From Cacajao melanocephalus (lineage: Eukaryota > Chordata > Mammalia > Primates > Pitheciidae), in the NCBI GenBank assembly GCA_963573385.1, contig CAUYLG010022157.1, positions 62,001-126,000 of the forward strand: 64,000 nucleotides of DNA, given 5' to 3'. Positions 1 to 13,319 of this stretch are shown in pieces; positions within the stretch are counted from its first letter, which is position 1, and each line of letters begins with the position of its first letter. The notes below the pieces were generated by a model. It was given only the letters and a program-made list of their open reading frames with translations, was not told where the DNA came from and did no database searches. A program made the translations under genes and the position numbers.

Positions 1-309
1 GAATATCTACAATGCTCTTGGCCCTGGGTGTGGCTTTGGGGACCTGGAGACAAACAAAACCTGGTCCTGTCCTAGAGGGGTGCCCAGGGATCTTAGAGGC
101 AGTACAGGTCCGGGTTTCTCATTCCTCAAAGACCCCACCAGCAAAGGGCTATGTCAGTGACAGCGTACACACCTCCTTACCTTGTTCAGCTCCAGAACGA
201 GGGTGAGCAAATGACCTTTGTTGAACTTGAAACACATATGTCTTGTGTTTCCTACTTGAGCACCACGGGCAAAGAAATGTTCAGTAAATATTTGTGGAAT
301 TAACAAATA
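1..309. other. No recognisable feature
   Basis: Ordinary non-repetitive sequence with only short frames. A TTTGTGGAATTAACAAATAA stretch near 290 resembles a worn LINE2 tail but is too short to call. Confidence 0.5.
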
Positions 310-545
310 AATGACTTGAGAGCAGATAGCACAGTGGATGGGAGCCAATCTGCCTGGACTCAAGCACGGACTTGCTCCATCTCTTACCAGCTTGGGGACC
401 TGGGGCAAATGGCTTAACCTTTCTGTGCCTTGATGAGGATGGTCGTAGCGCATCCCTCATCAGTTGTTTTGTGGATTACATGATTTGCTATATACCCAGA
501 GTGCTGGGACAAGGCCTGGCACATCGTAAGTGCTTTGGAAGGGTG
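310..545 (+). repeat. MIR SINE
   Basis: Follows the MIR consensus in order: an AGCACAGTGGATGGGAGCCA-type start, the TGCCTGGACTCAAG box, CTTGGGGACCTGGGGCAAAT, CTTAACCTTTCTGTGCCT, and the GGCCTGGCACATCGTAAGTG 3' part. Divergence is high, as expected for a mammal-wide SINE. Confidence 0.85.
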
Positions 546-560
546 GTCACTGGCAATGAG

Positions 561-583
561 TTAGGGTTAGGGTTAGGGTAGGG
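561..583 (+). repeat. Short interstitial telomere-like tract, (TTAGGG)3
   Basis: Three perfect TTAGGG units (561-578) followed by a shortened TAGGG unit, just past the 3' end of a MIR. Known: short interstitial telomeric sequences in primates are usually ascribed to double-strand-break repair or telomerase addition rather than to chromosome fusion. Confidence 0.8.
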
Positions 584-1248
584 TGACCTCTGGTGCAGGT
601 CATCAGTTTACCATGGCTGTCCCTCCATCAAGGTGCCTCCAGGTACCCTGAAGAGGCCAACATGCACCCAGGACACCATTCATTCTCATGCATCATTTGT
701 CACCAAGACACATAGAGTAGTCAGTGATGCTGGAAATGACCAGTTCCTTTCTGCCTTGTTACAGGAGACCAACATAACCGCTTGGTTTTAATAATATTTT
801 TTACATGTCCAGTCCCAGAGACATTAGGTTTTTGTCTTTTGTCACCATGACAGCAGCATTTCTTACACAGACGTTGAACTGCCCCATCACTTCCCCTCCT
901 CACATCTAGTCTGAAAATGGGAGAACTGAGACAGCAGTTTGTCTGAGGAAGCCCATCTCTGCCTTTCCCTGGCTCTCATGGTCTACAAAAGCAAGGCATT
1001 CTTCCCTCTAGCAGCGAGCTTACTCCCTTGTACACACACACACTCTTCCATGGCCCTTCTTTTATGCTAAAAGTGGTGTCTCTGAGTCTCCAGGCTTTCT
1101 TATTTGGGTGTTCCCTCCAAGGTAAATAACTTTAGTCATTCTAAGACACTGTCCCCTTAGAGCAAAGGAGGGGCAGGTCTCCTCACCCCCCCACCAACTT
1201 CTGGCAGAGTAGTTAATGGAGCAAAGCTTTGAGAAGAAGGCTTTGTTA
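584..1248. other. Non-repeat spacer
   Basis: No gene or interspersed repeat recognised. There is a short CA-rich stretch (1033-1044). Confidence 0.5.
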
Positions 1249-1663
<415 letters not shown>

Positions 1664-1737
1664 TCACTGTTGCTTACTATATAATTCAGGCTCATCACCG
1701 TCCCAGCCTAAACATCAAATGCTGATTTTTGCATAAA

Positions 1738-1749
1738 GATATAAAAGGA
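1738..1749 (+). promoter_or_regulatory. TATA-like motif
   Basis: ATATAAAAGG matches the TATA-box consensus, in repeat-free DNA upstream of the motif cluster at 1.88-2.13 kb. No transcript start is visible, so it may be chance. Confidence 0.15.
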
Positions 1750-1880
1750 TTCACCTCTATTCAAGATGCCAGATTTCCCCATGAGGCTGGGGGAAAAGCT
1801 GGGGAGTGGGAGGCCCCACCCTGATGAGTTCCCCACTGGGGAGGGGCTCCCAGACCTGACCCATTTTACCCTCACACTTG

Positions 1881-2131
1881 CCACATAAGGAAGTCAGAGA
1901 ATGGAACAACGAGCAGAGAGGCTTGGGGACAGCGTGTGATTCATTGAGCTGTTCTTGGCAAAGATGCTGGCTGATTGGTTTGTCCATCTGTCTAACTTCC
2001 TGCCCACATCACAGATCAGTCTCTCTGTCCCTTGCTATTTATGCTCGGGTCCTGCTGACAGTGCGCTTTACCTCAGCTTCAAAGGCGCCAATCACTGGTG
2101 GTGCAGGAAGATAAATTCCAGTTAAAAATAG
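1881..2131. promoter_or_regulatory. Cluster of CArG/MEF2/E-box-like motifs
   Basis: Within 250 bp of non-repeat DNA lie a CArG-like CCACATAAGG (1881-1890, one off consensus), an inverted CCAAT (GATTGG near 1974), an E-box CATCTG (1985-1990), a MEF2-like CTATTTATG (2035-2043) and a MEF2-consensus TTAAAAATAG (2122-2131). Known: SRF, MEF2 and E-box sites co-occur in muscle enhancers. Single motifs are frequent by chance, so this is only a candidate module. Confidence 0.25.
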
Positions 2132-2534
2132 AGCTGCATAGGAATCAAAAGCTCCTCCCTTACTTCCCTGTCTCAAAACTGGCCTTGGCAAGGGGCTCAG
2201 AAGTGAGAGAACTCTGAGGCTTCTGGAAGCATTTACGGCTTAAAAGCTGGGTAGAAGGCAAGATTCTAATGCCTCTGAGCTTGTTTTCCTGGAGCCTAGT
2301 GAATGGGTTTTCTTTAGATGAAGGACTCCAGAGCTTGTTGATGCTTGGCAGATCCTCTTGCCATCAGCCCCTCTCCAGACACTTCCCATCCTCTTTTGCG
2401 GAAGACGGATTGATTATTACCGTCTGCCTTCTGGGCACATTAAACCCAGAGAAGGCAAGTGACAGCCAGAGTCACACAGAACCGGACAAACAGGATAATC
2501 TGTGAAACATCTGACTCCAACTCCCGAGACTCCA

Positions 2535-2625
2535 GTAATGGACATCAGTCATGCAGCATCATTTGTGAAAGTGCCTTGGCAACTGAAAAGTGCTATACAA
2601 ATCTCAACATTATTATGAGCCACTG
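2535..2625 (+). repeat. Probable MIR 3' fragment
   Basis: GAAAGTGCCTTGGCAACTG followed by AAGTGCTATACAAATCTCAA and a T/A-rich end matches the MIR 3' region. It is short and diverged. Confidence 0.45.
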
Positions 2626-2987
2626 AGTTGCAAAGGTGCAATGCAAGAAGCGTGGTCTGGGGATGAGCTGGGGCTGGCGGCTCAGACTGTTTGGGGCTTT
2701 GCCTGGATCTCTGCCTCGCAGTTCTGGCACGAACAGCTGCTAACACCCCTCTGGTGTGCTCAGCGCCACACCACCTCTGCCACGGGCCAGGAGCTCTTCA
2801 CGGACGTCTTGCTAAGGCCACACCCTCACCTTGACTGTTCTTACTTCTGAGAAGAACTTCAGTGTCTCTACCTATTCCCAGACTTTCCTGAGACACCTTT
2901 AGCCTCTCTGGGATTAAGTGTTCTTTCTCTGTTCCTGTGATGTCCATAACGTACTTAGCACAGAGCCTGAAACGTAGAATGTGCTTG

Positions 2988-3281
2988 ACGGGGCACAGTG
3001 ACTCATGCCTGTAATCCCACCATTTTGGGAGTCCAAGGCAGGAGGATCTCTTGAGCTCAGGAGTTCAAGACCAGCCTGGGCAATAAAGAGAGACCGCATC
3101 TGTACATAACATTAGCCAAGCGTAGTGGCATGTGCCTATGGTCCTAGCTACTCAGGAGGCTGAGGAGAGAGGATCACTTGGGCCCAGGTGGCCGAGGATG
3201 CAGTAAGCATTGCTCACAACACTGTACTAATGCACTCCAGCCTGGGCAACAGAGACTCTGCCTCAGAAAAAAAAAAAAAAA
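2988..3281 (+). repeat. AluJ, recipient of a second Alu in its tail
   Basis: Old Alu with J-type features (GATCTCTTGAGCTCAGGAG, CAGCCTGGGCAA), ending in an 18-base A-run. The outer flanks AGAATGTGCTT (about 2976-2986) and AGAACATGTGCTT (about 3568-3580) are its target duplication, now separated by the second Alu. Confidence 0.9.
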
Positions 3282-3567
3282 ATCCCAGCACTTTGGGAGG
3301 CCGGGGTGGGTGGATCACGAGGTCAAGAGATTGAGACCATCCTGGCCAACATGGTGAAAACCCGTCTCTACTAAAAAAATACAAAAATTAGATGGGCGTG
3401 GTGGCGCATGCCTGCAGTTCTAGCTACTTGGGAGGCTGAGGCAGGAGAATTGCTTGAAAGAGGAAGCTGGAGGTTGCAGTGAGCTGAGATCTATCCACTG
3501 CACTCTAGCCTGGTGACAGAATGAGACTCTGTCTCAAAAAAAAAAAAAAAAAAGTAAAAAAGAAAAA
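3282..3567 (+). repeat. 5'-truncated AluSc inserted in the AluJ tail
   Basis: Starts abruptly at ATCCCAGCACTTTGGGAGG, lacking about the first 26 bases. Shows Sc-type changes (GAGGTCAAGAGATTGAGACC, GCCTGGTGACAG lacking a G) and an A-rich tail. Confidence 0.85.
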
Positions 3568-3580
3568 GAACATGTGCTTA

Positions 3581-4682
3581 CCTAAGGTTGGTTTCTTCCT
3601 CCTCCTCCTTCTCCCATCTGACCTGGTCTGCTGGTGTGCTGGTGTCAGGGCCTGGGCACATGCTCCCAGAGTCACTGACACCCTCAACTCACCCTGTGGA
3701 CCACACCCAGAGGTAAGTCCTCCCCCTGCCAACATCCACCCTCTAGGTCCTGGTCATTGCCTTGACTTCAGCTTGTCCTTTCCTCTTGGGGCATTTTCCA
3801 TGTTAGATCTGTTTTCTGCACTCATTTCCCTTTGTGCCCTGCTTTAGCTCACACTTGTCTTTACAGATCACAGGCCTGCACTCCAGCTTCCCAGCCCACG
3901 TCTTGCTTACAGAGCCCTCCCCGCTACCTTCCAGCTAGGCTATGCCAGGTAGCTTGGAAACCACGCCTGTGGTTACTGTCTAACTTTGCCAAAGCCAGGA
4001 GAAAATCACCTCTGGTGTTTACTTTCTATTTCTATGGGACTTTCTTCTGAGAACTGAGGAGCCCCTGTGTCTGGACAGCATGGAACTTCCCCTGAGCTGC
4101 TGCCATGTTGCGTAAACACTATTTGGATACTGCTGACCATCCACATAATGAGATCTTTATGTACAGGCCAGACTAGGCTCTACCTACTTCCCAGGCTCTG
4201 CCGTGTCTCTCCGCCCTCTGCGTAGGTCCAGGGTCTCAGTATCTCCCAGCCTTTTGGCTATGGTTTAGGGAAACAAGGCACCAGGGAAGGCCTCATCTTC
4301 TACAGCTTAAGAGAAGATACAGTGAGAGGACCCAGCGGGGGGCTGGAAGAACCATGCTCTTGGCTAAAAGGAAGGTTCTCTCACTCAACAGAAATAGGCC
4401 AGGGCCCAGAGCCTCGAAGATCTGGGTGTGTTTGCCTCTTCACTCCTTCAGAACTGAAGGGGATCACCCCTTCTAGTGTGAGAATTCTTAAACTATCACT
4501 TCAAAAGGACCACCACAGAGTCTCTCTGAAATACTGCAATGACTCTAGAATCGTCCTTTACACCCTTACTTATCCCTAGTTCTTCTAGGTATCCCAGTAT
4601 TTGACCATGACCATCCTAGGAGAATGGAAAGGGTGCTGGACTGGGAACCAGGCAGGTGCATTTGACTAACCCACCTACCAGA
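3581..4682. other. Non-repeat spacer
   Basis: No repeat recognised with confidence and no exon with convincing splice sites. Contains short open frames only. Confidence 0.4.
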
Positions 4683-4857
4683 GCCCCTCCTATGCGGGAG
4701 GCAGTGTCCTTATAGCCACTGATATATTTTCTATAATTCTTACCTCTCTAAAAGAGGAAACTGGGGCTCAGAGTTGCTAAGTGAGTCAGTAAGTGCAGGC
4801 ATGAGAATTTTCCGGATTCCAAAGTTCTAGCTCTTTCCACACCAACATGCTGTACTA
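4683..4857 (-). repeat. MIR SINE
   Basis: Antisense MIR: AAAGAGGAAACTGGGGCTCA, then GTTGCTAAGTGAGTCAGTAAG, then an ATTTTCCGGATTCCAAAGTT-like core remnant. Confidence 0.8.
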
Positions 4858-4899
4858 ACTCTACGCCTTTACTGGGAGACTGAGCTTACTCTGCCTCTT

Positions 4900-5885
4900 G
4901 TTAATAGGCATTTACCGGTCTAAGCCATGAGATATATTAGTGAACAAGACAGAGTCCTTGCCCTACAGCCGTTGCCACGTCAGCAACAAACAGGCACACA
5001 GCTAAACCATAAGATAGTTTATTAAACACTATGAAGAAAATAAAACAGGGCACTTATTTTATTTTATGGGAATGTACTGAAAAGAGAGCACATGGGTTGA
5101 ATCCCAGCTTGGGAAAAGAGGAAAAAAAAAACTGTTCCGAGCAGAGGCACAGACACAAACAAAGGTTGAGGGGCAGAAAAAGAGAAGTGTGGCAGGGACA
5201 AGAGGGAGTGGGAAGATGTGAGCGGTGGTGTGAGGCCAGCCACACTGGGCCTCGTGGACCGGAGCACGCAGTTTGTGTTTTATCTTGAGCCAGTGGGATG
5301 TCACTTGGAGGGTTTCAAGGAGGGATGTGACCTGAATCACACATCAAGGCTCTGTCTGTGGAGGAGGGACAGGAGTGGAAGAGGGTGAGCAGAGGCAGAT
5401 GCTGGCAGCGGTCCAGCTGAGAGAGGGTGCAGGAGGGAACCGGGCTTGTGCGGGAGGATGGGGTTTGAAGGTCGGGCTGCTGGGAATGACTGATGCATGG
5501 GTGTGAGCAAGGGAAAGAGAAGAATCATGGATGACTCCCGAGTGTTTGACTTGGATAGCAAGACATATGGGGTATTTGCTTCTGGGTTAGAAAGCCACGT
5601 TGTGGAGAGAGGGGCCACTGGGACTAGGTGGGCAATAGTTCTTCCTTGGTCATGAAAGTCTGACACATCTATTAGACATCTAAGCGGAGATGCCGTGGAG
5701 GAGACTGAATATATACCCAAGTCTGGAGTTCAGAGAAGTGTTTCAGGCCAGAAACCAAACTTGGACAGTCACTAGCTAGAGATGGTGGTTGATGTTACAG
5801 GGCAGCATTAAGGTCAGAGGAAGTAGAGAATAGGGAAGAGAGGAAGCCCAAAGACTGGGGTCTGGGCTGTCTCCAGTCGCCCTAA
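4900..5885 (-). repeat. Long LINE2 fragment with reverse-transcriptase ORF remnant
   Basis: Starts at the L2 3' end (GTGAACAAGACAGAGTCCTT, then ACTATGAAGAAAATAAAACA) and continues into the ORF2 C-terminal region. Landmarks include CACTTGGAGGGTTTCAAGGA, GGATGACTCCCGAGTGTTTG, ATTAGACATCTAAGCGGAGA and GAGGAAGCCCAAAGACTGGG. All are antisense L2 landmarks in the right order. The coding frame is destroyed. The stretch 5060-5200 is poorly matched and may hold a small insertion. Confidence 0.8.
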
Positions 5886-5978
5886 GCTGCCTTTCATTCT
5901 CAAGGTGAGGGGACTGGTCCTGTTACTCCAGTGGGAGCCTGGAGAACATTTTGGGGTAGAACACAGATGGGATGGGCG

Positions 5979-6929
<951 letters not shown>

Positions 6930-7754
6930 TGGGTTGGGGCCAGAAGATTTCTTTGGCTAAAGTGATAGAGGGTAAGAAATCCCGAATGTCACTCATCAAT
7001 GTTGCATGCCCCATCCACACTGTTGGGTCATTTAATAATTCCTTTCTGAGCATCTGGGGGTAACCGTGATGGACCTCGAGGAGTGAACAGCCTTTTTGAG
7101 GGGTGAGGAGAATACACAGAGGTAAAGAAGAACTGCAAGAAAAAGGTAGAGGAATTGAAACAAGTATATGTTAACAAATACATGTAATCAGATACTTCAC
7201 ACAAGACCAAAAAAGTCCCAGATGTGCCCTACCTAACCACTTGTAGGCTTTAAGGATCTGAAAATGGCAGGTCCTTGGCCTCTGCAACTCACTCCTAGGG
7301 AAAGTCCCACATGAGGTGCTCCACTCATACAAAGGATCCCCACACAGGCACTGACCCTGGGAATGTGTCCCTGCTTGGAACCTCCAGGGCTTTCCATTTG
7401 CTCCCAGGACTTGGCATTGTCACTCAATAGTCTGGACAGAGTTGAGCCACCCTCACACTGTGGGGAACAGTCCTGGCTGCCTCAGTGGTTTTAAAATCAG
7501 CATAGTCCATAGCCTCTGGTGCCTGGGAGGGTCCTCCAGGTGGGGGTCCATGAGTTTAGAAGTGATGGCTAGTGTCTGGGCAAATTCCCAGGTGCAGCAG
7601 GGGACCACAGAGGGGAGGGAGATGTTCATCCAGAATGTCATTGCAGTGACAGGATTTTATCAGTGTAATTCGGGAGACAATGTGTGGGAAATTTGTCTCT
7701 AAACGTGTTAACTGTTGTACAGACATACGGAAAGAAAATGAATTCTTTTGAGTC
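6930..7754. other. Non-repeat spacer
   Basis: No gene or clear repeat. It could contain undetected internal ERV sequence to the right of the LTR, but I see no primer-binding site or gag/pol homology. Confidence 0.4.
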
Positions 7755-7895
7755 TAGTGCGGTTAGAAGTGCACAGAGAGCAACAAATTCAGAGTCAGGT
7801 CCGGGTTTCAGTCTTGCTTCTGCCGTATGTTGGGTATGAACCTCTCTGAGTCTCAGTTTCCTTGTCTGTAAATGAGGCGATTAACATCCGTCATT
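7755..7895 (+). repeat. MIR fragment
   Basis: GAGTCAGGTCCGGGTTTCAG, CTTCTGCCGTATGTTGGGTA and CTCAGTTTCCTTGTCTGTAA match consecutive MIR blocks. Confidence 0.8.
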
Positions 7896-8014
7896 CTGTG
7901 CTCCAACCCAATATGCAAACACTCATCTTGTTTTCTGGCAGGTTCACCGCCTTTCTTTCACGGATGACAGGAAGGAGGCTGATGCACTGGAGGGTACACT
8001 ATGCTTTACACTAT

Positions 8015-8278
8015 TCTATGGAGGGAGTAGCATGGAGCTCAGACTTTGAGCCAGACTGCCTGAGTTCAAATCCCAACTCTACATTTACTAGTTCTATGGC
8101 CTTGGACAATTTACCGAACTTGTCTGTGCCTCAGATGGCCTATCTGTAAAATGGGATGATGATCATAGTAGCTATGTTATAGGGTCATTGGAAGGATTTA
8201 ATGAGTTTTTGTATGTGAAATGCTTAGAACAGGGCCTGGCATGTAGGAAATGTTTGATAATTATTAGCTATTCCCGAA
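8015..8278 (+). repeat. Near full-length MIR
   Basis: Well preserved: GAGCCAGACTGCCTGAGTTC, CTATGGCCTTGGACAATTTA, CTATCTGTAAAATGGGATGA, GGATTTAATGAGTTTTTGTA and GCCTGGCATGTAGGAAATGT in order. Confidence 0.93.
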
Positions 8279-8669
8279 TGTTGGCTATGGGGCTAGCAGC
8301 ATCCCTGAATACTCTGAGAGATGTCTAGGCTTGCACCTAATCTTCTCCTGTCCTTCCATTCCCTCTTGGATACAGAAGTCCCAGACAGAGCCCCGGCTAG
8401 CTAAGATGTCCTCCCTGCTGCTTGCAGTCATTCTTTTCTCAAGAGTGGACTATCTGGACTCAGCCATTTTGGTGGTCTATTTGATTACTAAGGCAGGAGC
8501 TTAACAGACACTCTCACCCCATCCCTGAGCTCATATCCCTAAGAAACGGATGTGTGCAGTATCTAGCAATTAAAAAATAAATACAACTAAGTTTCATTTT
8601 ATGGCCTTTAGGGTCATGACAAGGGTTTTGAATACCCACACATCCCAGCTGTCCAGAGCTCTGTGTCAA
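8279..8669. other. Non-repeat spacer
   Basis: No feature recognised before the L1 fragment. Confidence 0.4.
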
Positions 8670-8704
8670 GTCAAACAGCTGAACCAAAATACCAAATCCA
8701 TGTC

Positions 8705-9066
8705 TGACATGGTTTGGCTGTGTCCCCACCCAAATCTCATCTTGAATTCTAGCTCTCATAATTCCCATGTGTAATGGGAGGTACCAGGTGGGAGGTAATT
8801 GAATCACAGAAGCGGGTCTCTTCCAAGCTGTTCTCATGAGAGTGAATAAGACTCATGAGATCTGATGGTTTTATAGATGAGTTCCCCTGCAAAAGCTCTC
8901 TTGCCTGCCACCATATGAGACGTGCCTTTGCTTCTCTTTTGCCTTCCACCATGATTGTGAGGCCTCCCCAGCCATGTGGAACTGTGAGTCCATTAAACCT
9001 CTTTCCTTTATAAATTACCCAGTCTTGGGTATGTCTTTATTAGCAGCATGAGAACAGACTAATACA
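8705..9066 (+). mobile_element. THE1 solo LTR
   Basis: Begins TGACATGGTTTGGCTGTGTC and ends GAACAGACTAATACA, a full-length THE1-type MaLR LTR of 362 bp. Exact 5-bp target duplication ATGTC (8700-8704 and 9067-9071). Only one LTR is present, so the internal part was lost by LTR recombination. Confidence 0.97.
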
Positions 9067-9151
9067 ATGTCCATTCACTGACAAATGGAGAAGCAAAATG
9101 TGACACAGCCACACGGTCAAATATATTTCACCCATAAAAAGGAATGAAGTT

Positions 9152-9486
<335 letters not shown>

Positions 9487-10095
9487 TTATGCTAAGTGAA
9501 AGAAGCCAGTCATAAAAGACCACATACTATGTGACTCCATTGATATGAAATGTCTGGTGTAGGCAAATCCAGAGAGAAAGACAGTAGATTAAAAGTGGCC
9601 TGGAGGAGATGGGAAGACAGGAGGTGGGGTGATAGCTAAAGCGTACAGACTTTCTTCTTTTTCAGTGATGAAAATGTTCTAAAATTGACTGTGGTGGTGG
9701 TTACACAGTCTGTGAATATACCAAAAACTATTTCCTTGTACACTTTAAATAGGTGACTTGTATGTAAATTATATCTCAATAAAACTGTTATTTAAAAAAT
9801 TGTCAAGTCCTTACAGCCAGTCTGTTGGATTGTGGGCAGGAGAGACCAATGGAGGGAAATTGGCTTTATTTCCATCTTCGTGACTTCCCTTCCCTGGTGC
9901 TCAGCACCCTCCACCCGCACACTCAGCCTTTCCTTGCTCCCAGCATGCCTTGCAGCTGCAGACACATCTGAGAAGTCTCTTCCAGCCTGCCACTGAGAGG
10001 GCTTATAGGTCTGTGAGGAAGACAAAGTAAGTTTCATGTCAAGCATCCATGAAGGGTCTGGCTTGAGGGGGCAGTCAGTCCATGGCTGTTCACTT

Positions 10096-10520
10096 ATTCA
10101 TTCATTCAGCGAATATTTATTGAACACCTTATGGGCCTGACACTGGTCAGATGTGAGGATATAAAGATGAAGTTTCATGGTTCTAGAGCTCAAGGAGCTT
10201 CTACTCTAGTTGAAAGACAGACTTGTAATAAAACTATCAGAATGAAAACAGGCCACTGCTGCAATTGGGAAATGCCTAACACTGCAATGGAAGCTCAGGA
10301 GAAGGGGTACTTAACTTGCTTAGGTGAACCAGGAACACTTCACAGAGGAAGTGATGCTTACGCAGAGTCTTGAAGGATGAATAACAGCTTGCTAGGAGAG
10401 AAGGTGGGCATGGGGGAGAAGGCGGAGGGCATGTTGTAGGCACAGGGGCTGGCTGGCACAGGCAAAGTGTCAAAAGCATGGAAGAGCATGGTGTCTATGG
10501 GAAACTTTAGTTCATTTCGG
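10096..10520 (-). repeat. LINE2 3' fragment
   Basis: Antisense L2 3' end: ATTCATTCAGCGAATATTTA, CTCAAGGAGCTTCTACTCTA, then AACACTTCACAGAGGAAGTG and AGTCTTGAAGGATGAATAAC. 9801-10095 is non-repeat. Confidence 0.8.
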
Positions 10521-10554
10521 TCTAAGCAAAAAGAAAGGTAGAGAAATTGAAAGA

Positions 10555-11040
<486 letters not shown>

Positions 11041-11444
11041 CGTAGCCAGCACTTACTGTGAGCTTCCTCAGTGCCGGCTCATACATACCTCAAGTGCTTG
11101 GTGAAAGCAGTTATACTGAGGCTGTGCTACAACATGTGGACTTCATTTCTTAAGCCAGGGCGATGAGGGAAGTTATATGATTTGCTGTTTAGAAGGATTA
11201 CCTGGAAGCAAATAAGTATTCTGAAAACCTTTGGCAAGTGGAGGTAATCTACTGCTACTCTTTTAAGGTAGTGCTATTAAAAAGAGGAATTGTCATGTCT
11301 TCTTCCTCCTTCTTCCCTTCTTCTTCTAATTACGCTTATTGCTATTTTTCATATGCTTTCCCATTGCCCAATACAGGGAGCTCTCAGAGGCTTGCTGTGA
11401 AGAACGCAACATCAGTCCTGAGCATCGTCTTGGTTCTGCCTCTT
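11041..11444. other. Spacer
   Basis: No confident feature. A TCTTCCTCCTTCTTCCCTTC pyrimidine tract lies near 11299-11327. Confidence 0.4.
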
Positions 11445-11590
11445 TCTTGAGTGTCAGATCACATGAGCTCTTACAGTCTCAGCCTCCTCATCTGTAAAAT
11501 GGGATAACACCTGCCTTGCCTTCCTCATGGGATAGCTGTGAGGCTCTCAAGACACATGAATGAAAGCACCTTGGATGAGATGCTCCAGAG
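11445..11590 (+). repeat. MIR fragment
   Basis: CTCAGCCTCCTCATCTGTAA, AATGGGATAACACCTGCC and the GTGAGGCTCTCAAGACACAT region match the MIR 3' half. Confidence 0.75.
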
Positions 11591-11684
11591 GACAGGATGA
11601 GCATGGTCTATGCCTCTGGAGTCTATGGCCTACTATGGAACAGAGACAATTAAGCAAATATGTAAAGCCTAATAAGTCAGTCAG

Positions 11685-12173
11685 TATGGTAGCAGAATAA
11701 CAGCCCCCAAAGGTGTCGACATCCTAATCCCTGGAACCTGTGAATATGTTAGATTAAATGGCAATGAGGAATTAAGGTTGCAGATGGAATTAAGGCTGCC
11801 AATCAGCTGACCTTAAAACAGGATTATTCTGGATTATTTGGTGGGTCCCATATTATCACAAGGGCCCTTAAAAGTGGAAGAGGATGGCAGAAGAGTGAGA
11901 GCCAGAGTGATGGGAGGCAAGAAAGACTACCCACCATTGCTGGCTTTGAAGATGGAGGAAGGGGCCACAAACCAGCAAATGCAGGCAGCCTCTAGAAGCT
12001 GAAAAAAGCAAGAAAACGGTTTCTTCCCTAGAGCCTCCAGAAGAAATGCAGCCCTGCCAAAAACTTGATTTTAGTCCATCTTGAGCTTTTGACCTCTCAG
12101 ATAGTAAGTTTAGATAGTACAAGCCACTAAGTTGGCGGTCATTTGTTAAAGCAGCCATCGGAAACTAATACAG
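11685..12173 (+). mobile_element. MLT1-type MaLR solo LTR
   Basis: Holds the usual order: CATCCTAATCCCTGGAACCT, GATGGAATTAAGGCTGCCAA, GGATTATTTGGTGGGTCCCA, GGCTTTGAAGATGGAGGAAG, CTAGAGCCTCCAGAAGAAATG, CCACTAAGTTGGCGGTCATT and a terminal GGAAACTAATACA. GTCAG direct repeats lie at both ends (11680 and 12174). Confidence 0.9.
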
Positions 12174-12174
12174 T

Positions 12175-12875
12175 CAGTCAGTCAAGTATTTGTAAGCACC
12201 CACGATGTGTTCTGAGTTCTGAGAACATAGTGGGGAAGAAGAGAAAATCACTGCTTGTCACTGGAGCTCACATTCCAGTGGAGAGAGCTAGGCAGTCAAT
12301 GATTAAGCAAGTGAATGTATGGCATGTGAGTGGTGCTAGCATAGAGAGTGTCAGGCTCGACCTCTGCAAGGGAGGTCACAAGAGGCCTCCTGAGGAGGTG
12401 GAGGTGACATTGAGTTGAGGGTGCTGTGATTGTGGAAGGACAGAGTGAAATGCACAGCAGGAGCACCCAACCTGGCCAGAGGCACCGGGGAAGACTTCCA
12501 GGAGGAAGTACCAGCCTAGCAAAGCCTGAAGGGTAAGCAGAGCTGGTCATTATTGCTGAGGGAGTTGCACAAGTGAGGAGTTCAAGGCCAGGGGAGCCCC
12601 AGGGAATGACGAGTTCCAGCATGCAGGCATGCATGCAAGATGAGGCCAGAGCGTGGAAGGCCACCTAAGGTGGGGCTCTAGTCTAAGGGCTATCTGAGGT
12701 CATCGGAGGGTTATAAGCAAAGAGCAAAACCACAGATTTATTTTTGCAAGATGCCTATGGCTGTAGGGTAAGAAATGTGTGGGCTGGCGGTCAGGAGTAG
12801 GCTTCAGGAGGTGGAGAGCCCAGTCTGGAGGCCGCTGCCACCGTCATGGAAGGTAAAAAAAGAGCAAGTCTACAA
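12175..12875 (-). repeat. LINE2 fragment
   Basis: Antisense L2 from the 3' end (AGTATTTGTAAGCACCCACG, GAGCTCACATTCCAGTGGAG) through GAGGAGGTGGAGGTGACATT, AGGCCAGGGGAGCCCCAGGG and GGGTTATAAGCAAAGAGCAA. Confidence 0.8.
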
Positions 12876-13319
12876 CTATACAATGATACCGCCTCCTAAA
12901 GAAGGTGGATCCTGGCTCCAGAAGATCTTTTCATTGAGCTGAGCTTCTTGTGAGGTCTGGATCTGCCAAGGGAGCAGGGAGCTGCATTTGGGAAGAGTGA
13001 GTGTGGAGGAGAGCAGGAGCAAGGAGAGCTAAGAAACAGGTAAGGGCTGGCCCCTTCCAGGGTGAAGTGGCAAGAAAGAAAGAAACCTCAGGCAATGGGA
13101 CGGCTGAAAGGCCTGTGAGGATCAAGACCTCAAACCTTTGACTTAGCATTGTGAGTGTATGGTGTCAGCATGACCTCTTCATGTAATCTGCAGACCTTCA
13201 GTGAAAGTTGAACTGCGCACAGCAGCCTTTCATTTGTGGGTGCTTTTTAAACATGCAGAGTAAGAATCAAGAGTGTAGACCACATTTAGAGGAGGAAAGG
13301 AATAGCTTCGAGATGTGGA

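Noticed and set aside
5337..5720. 127-codon minus frame as a gene
   Set aside because: It is the decayed L2 ORF2 region.
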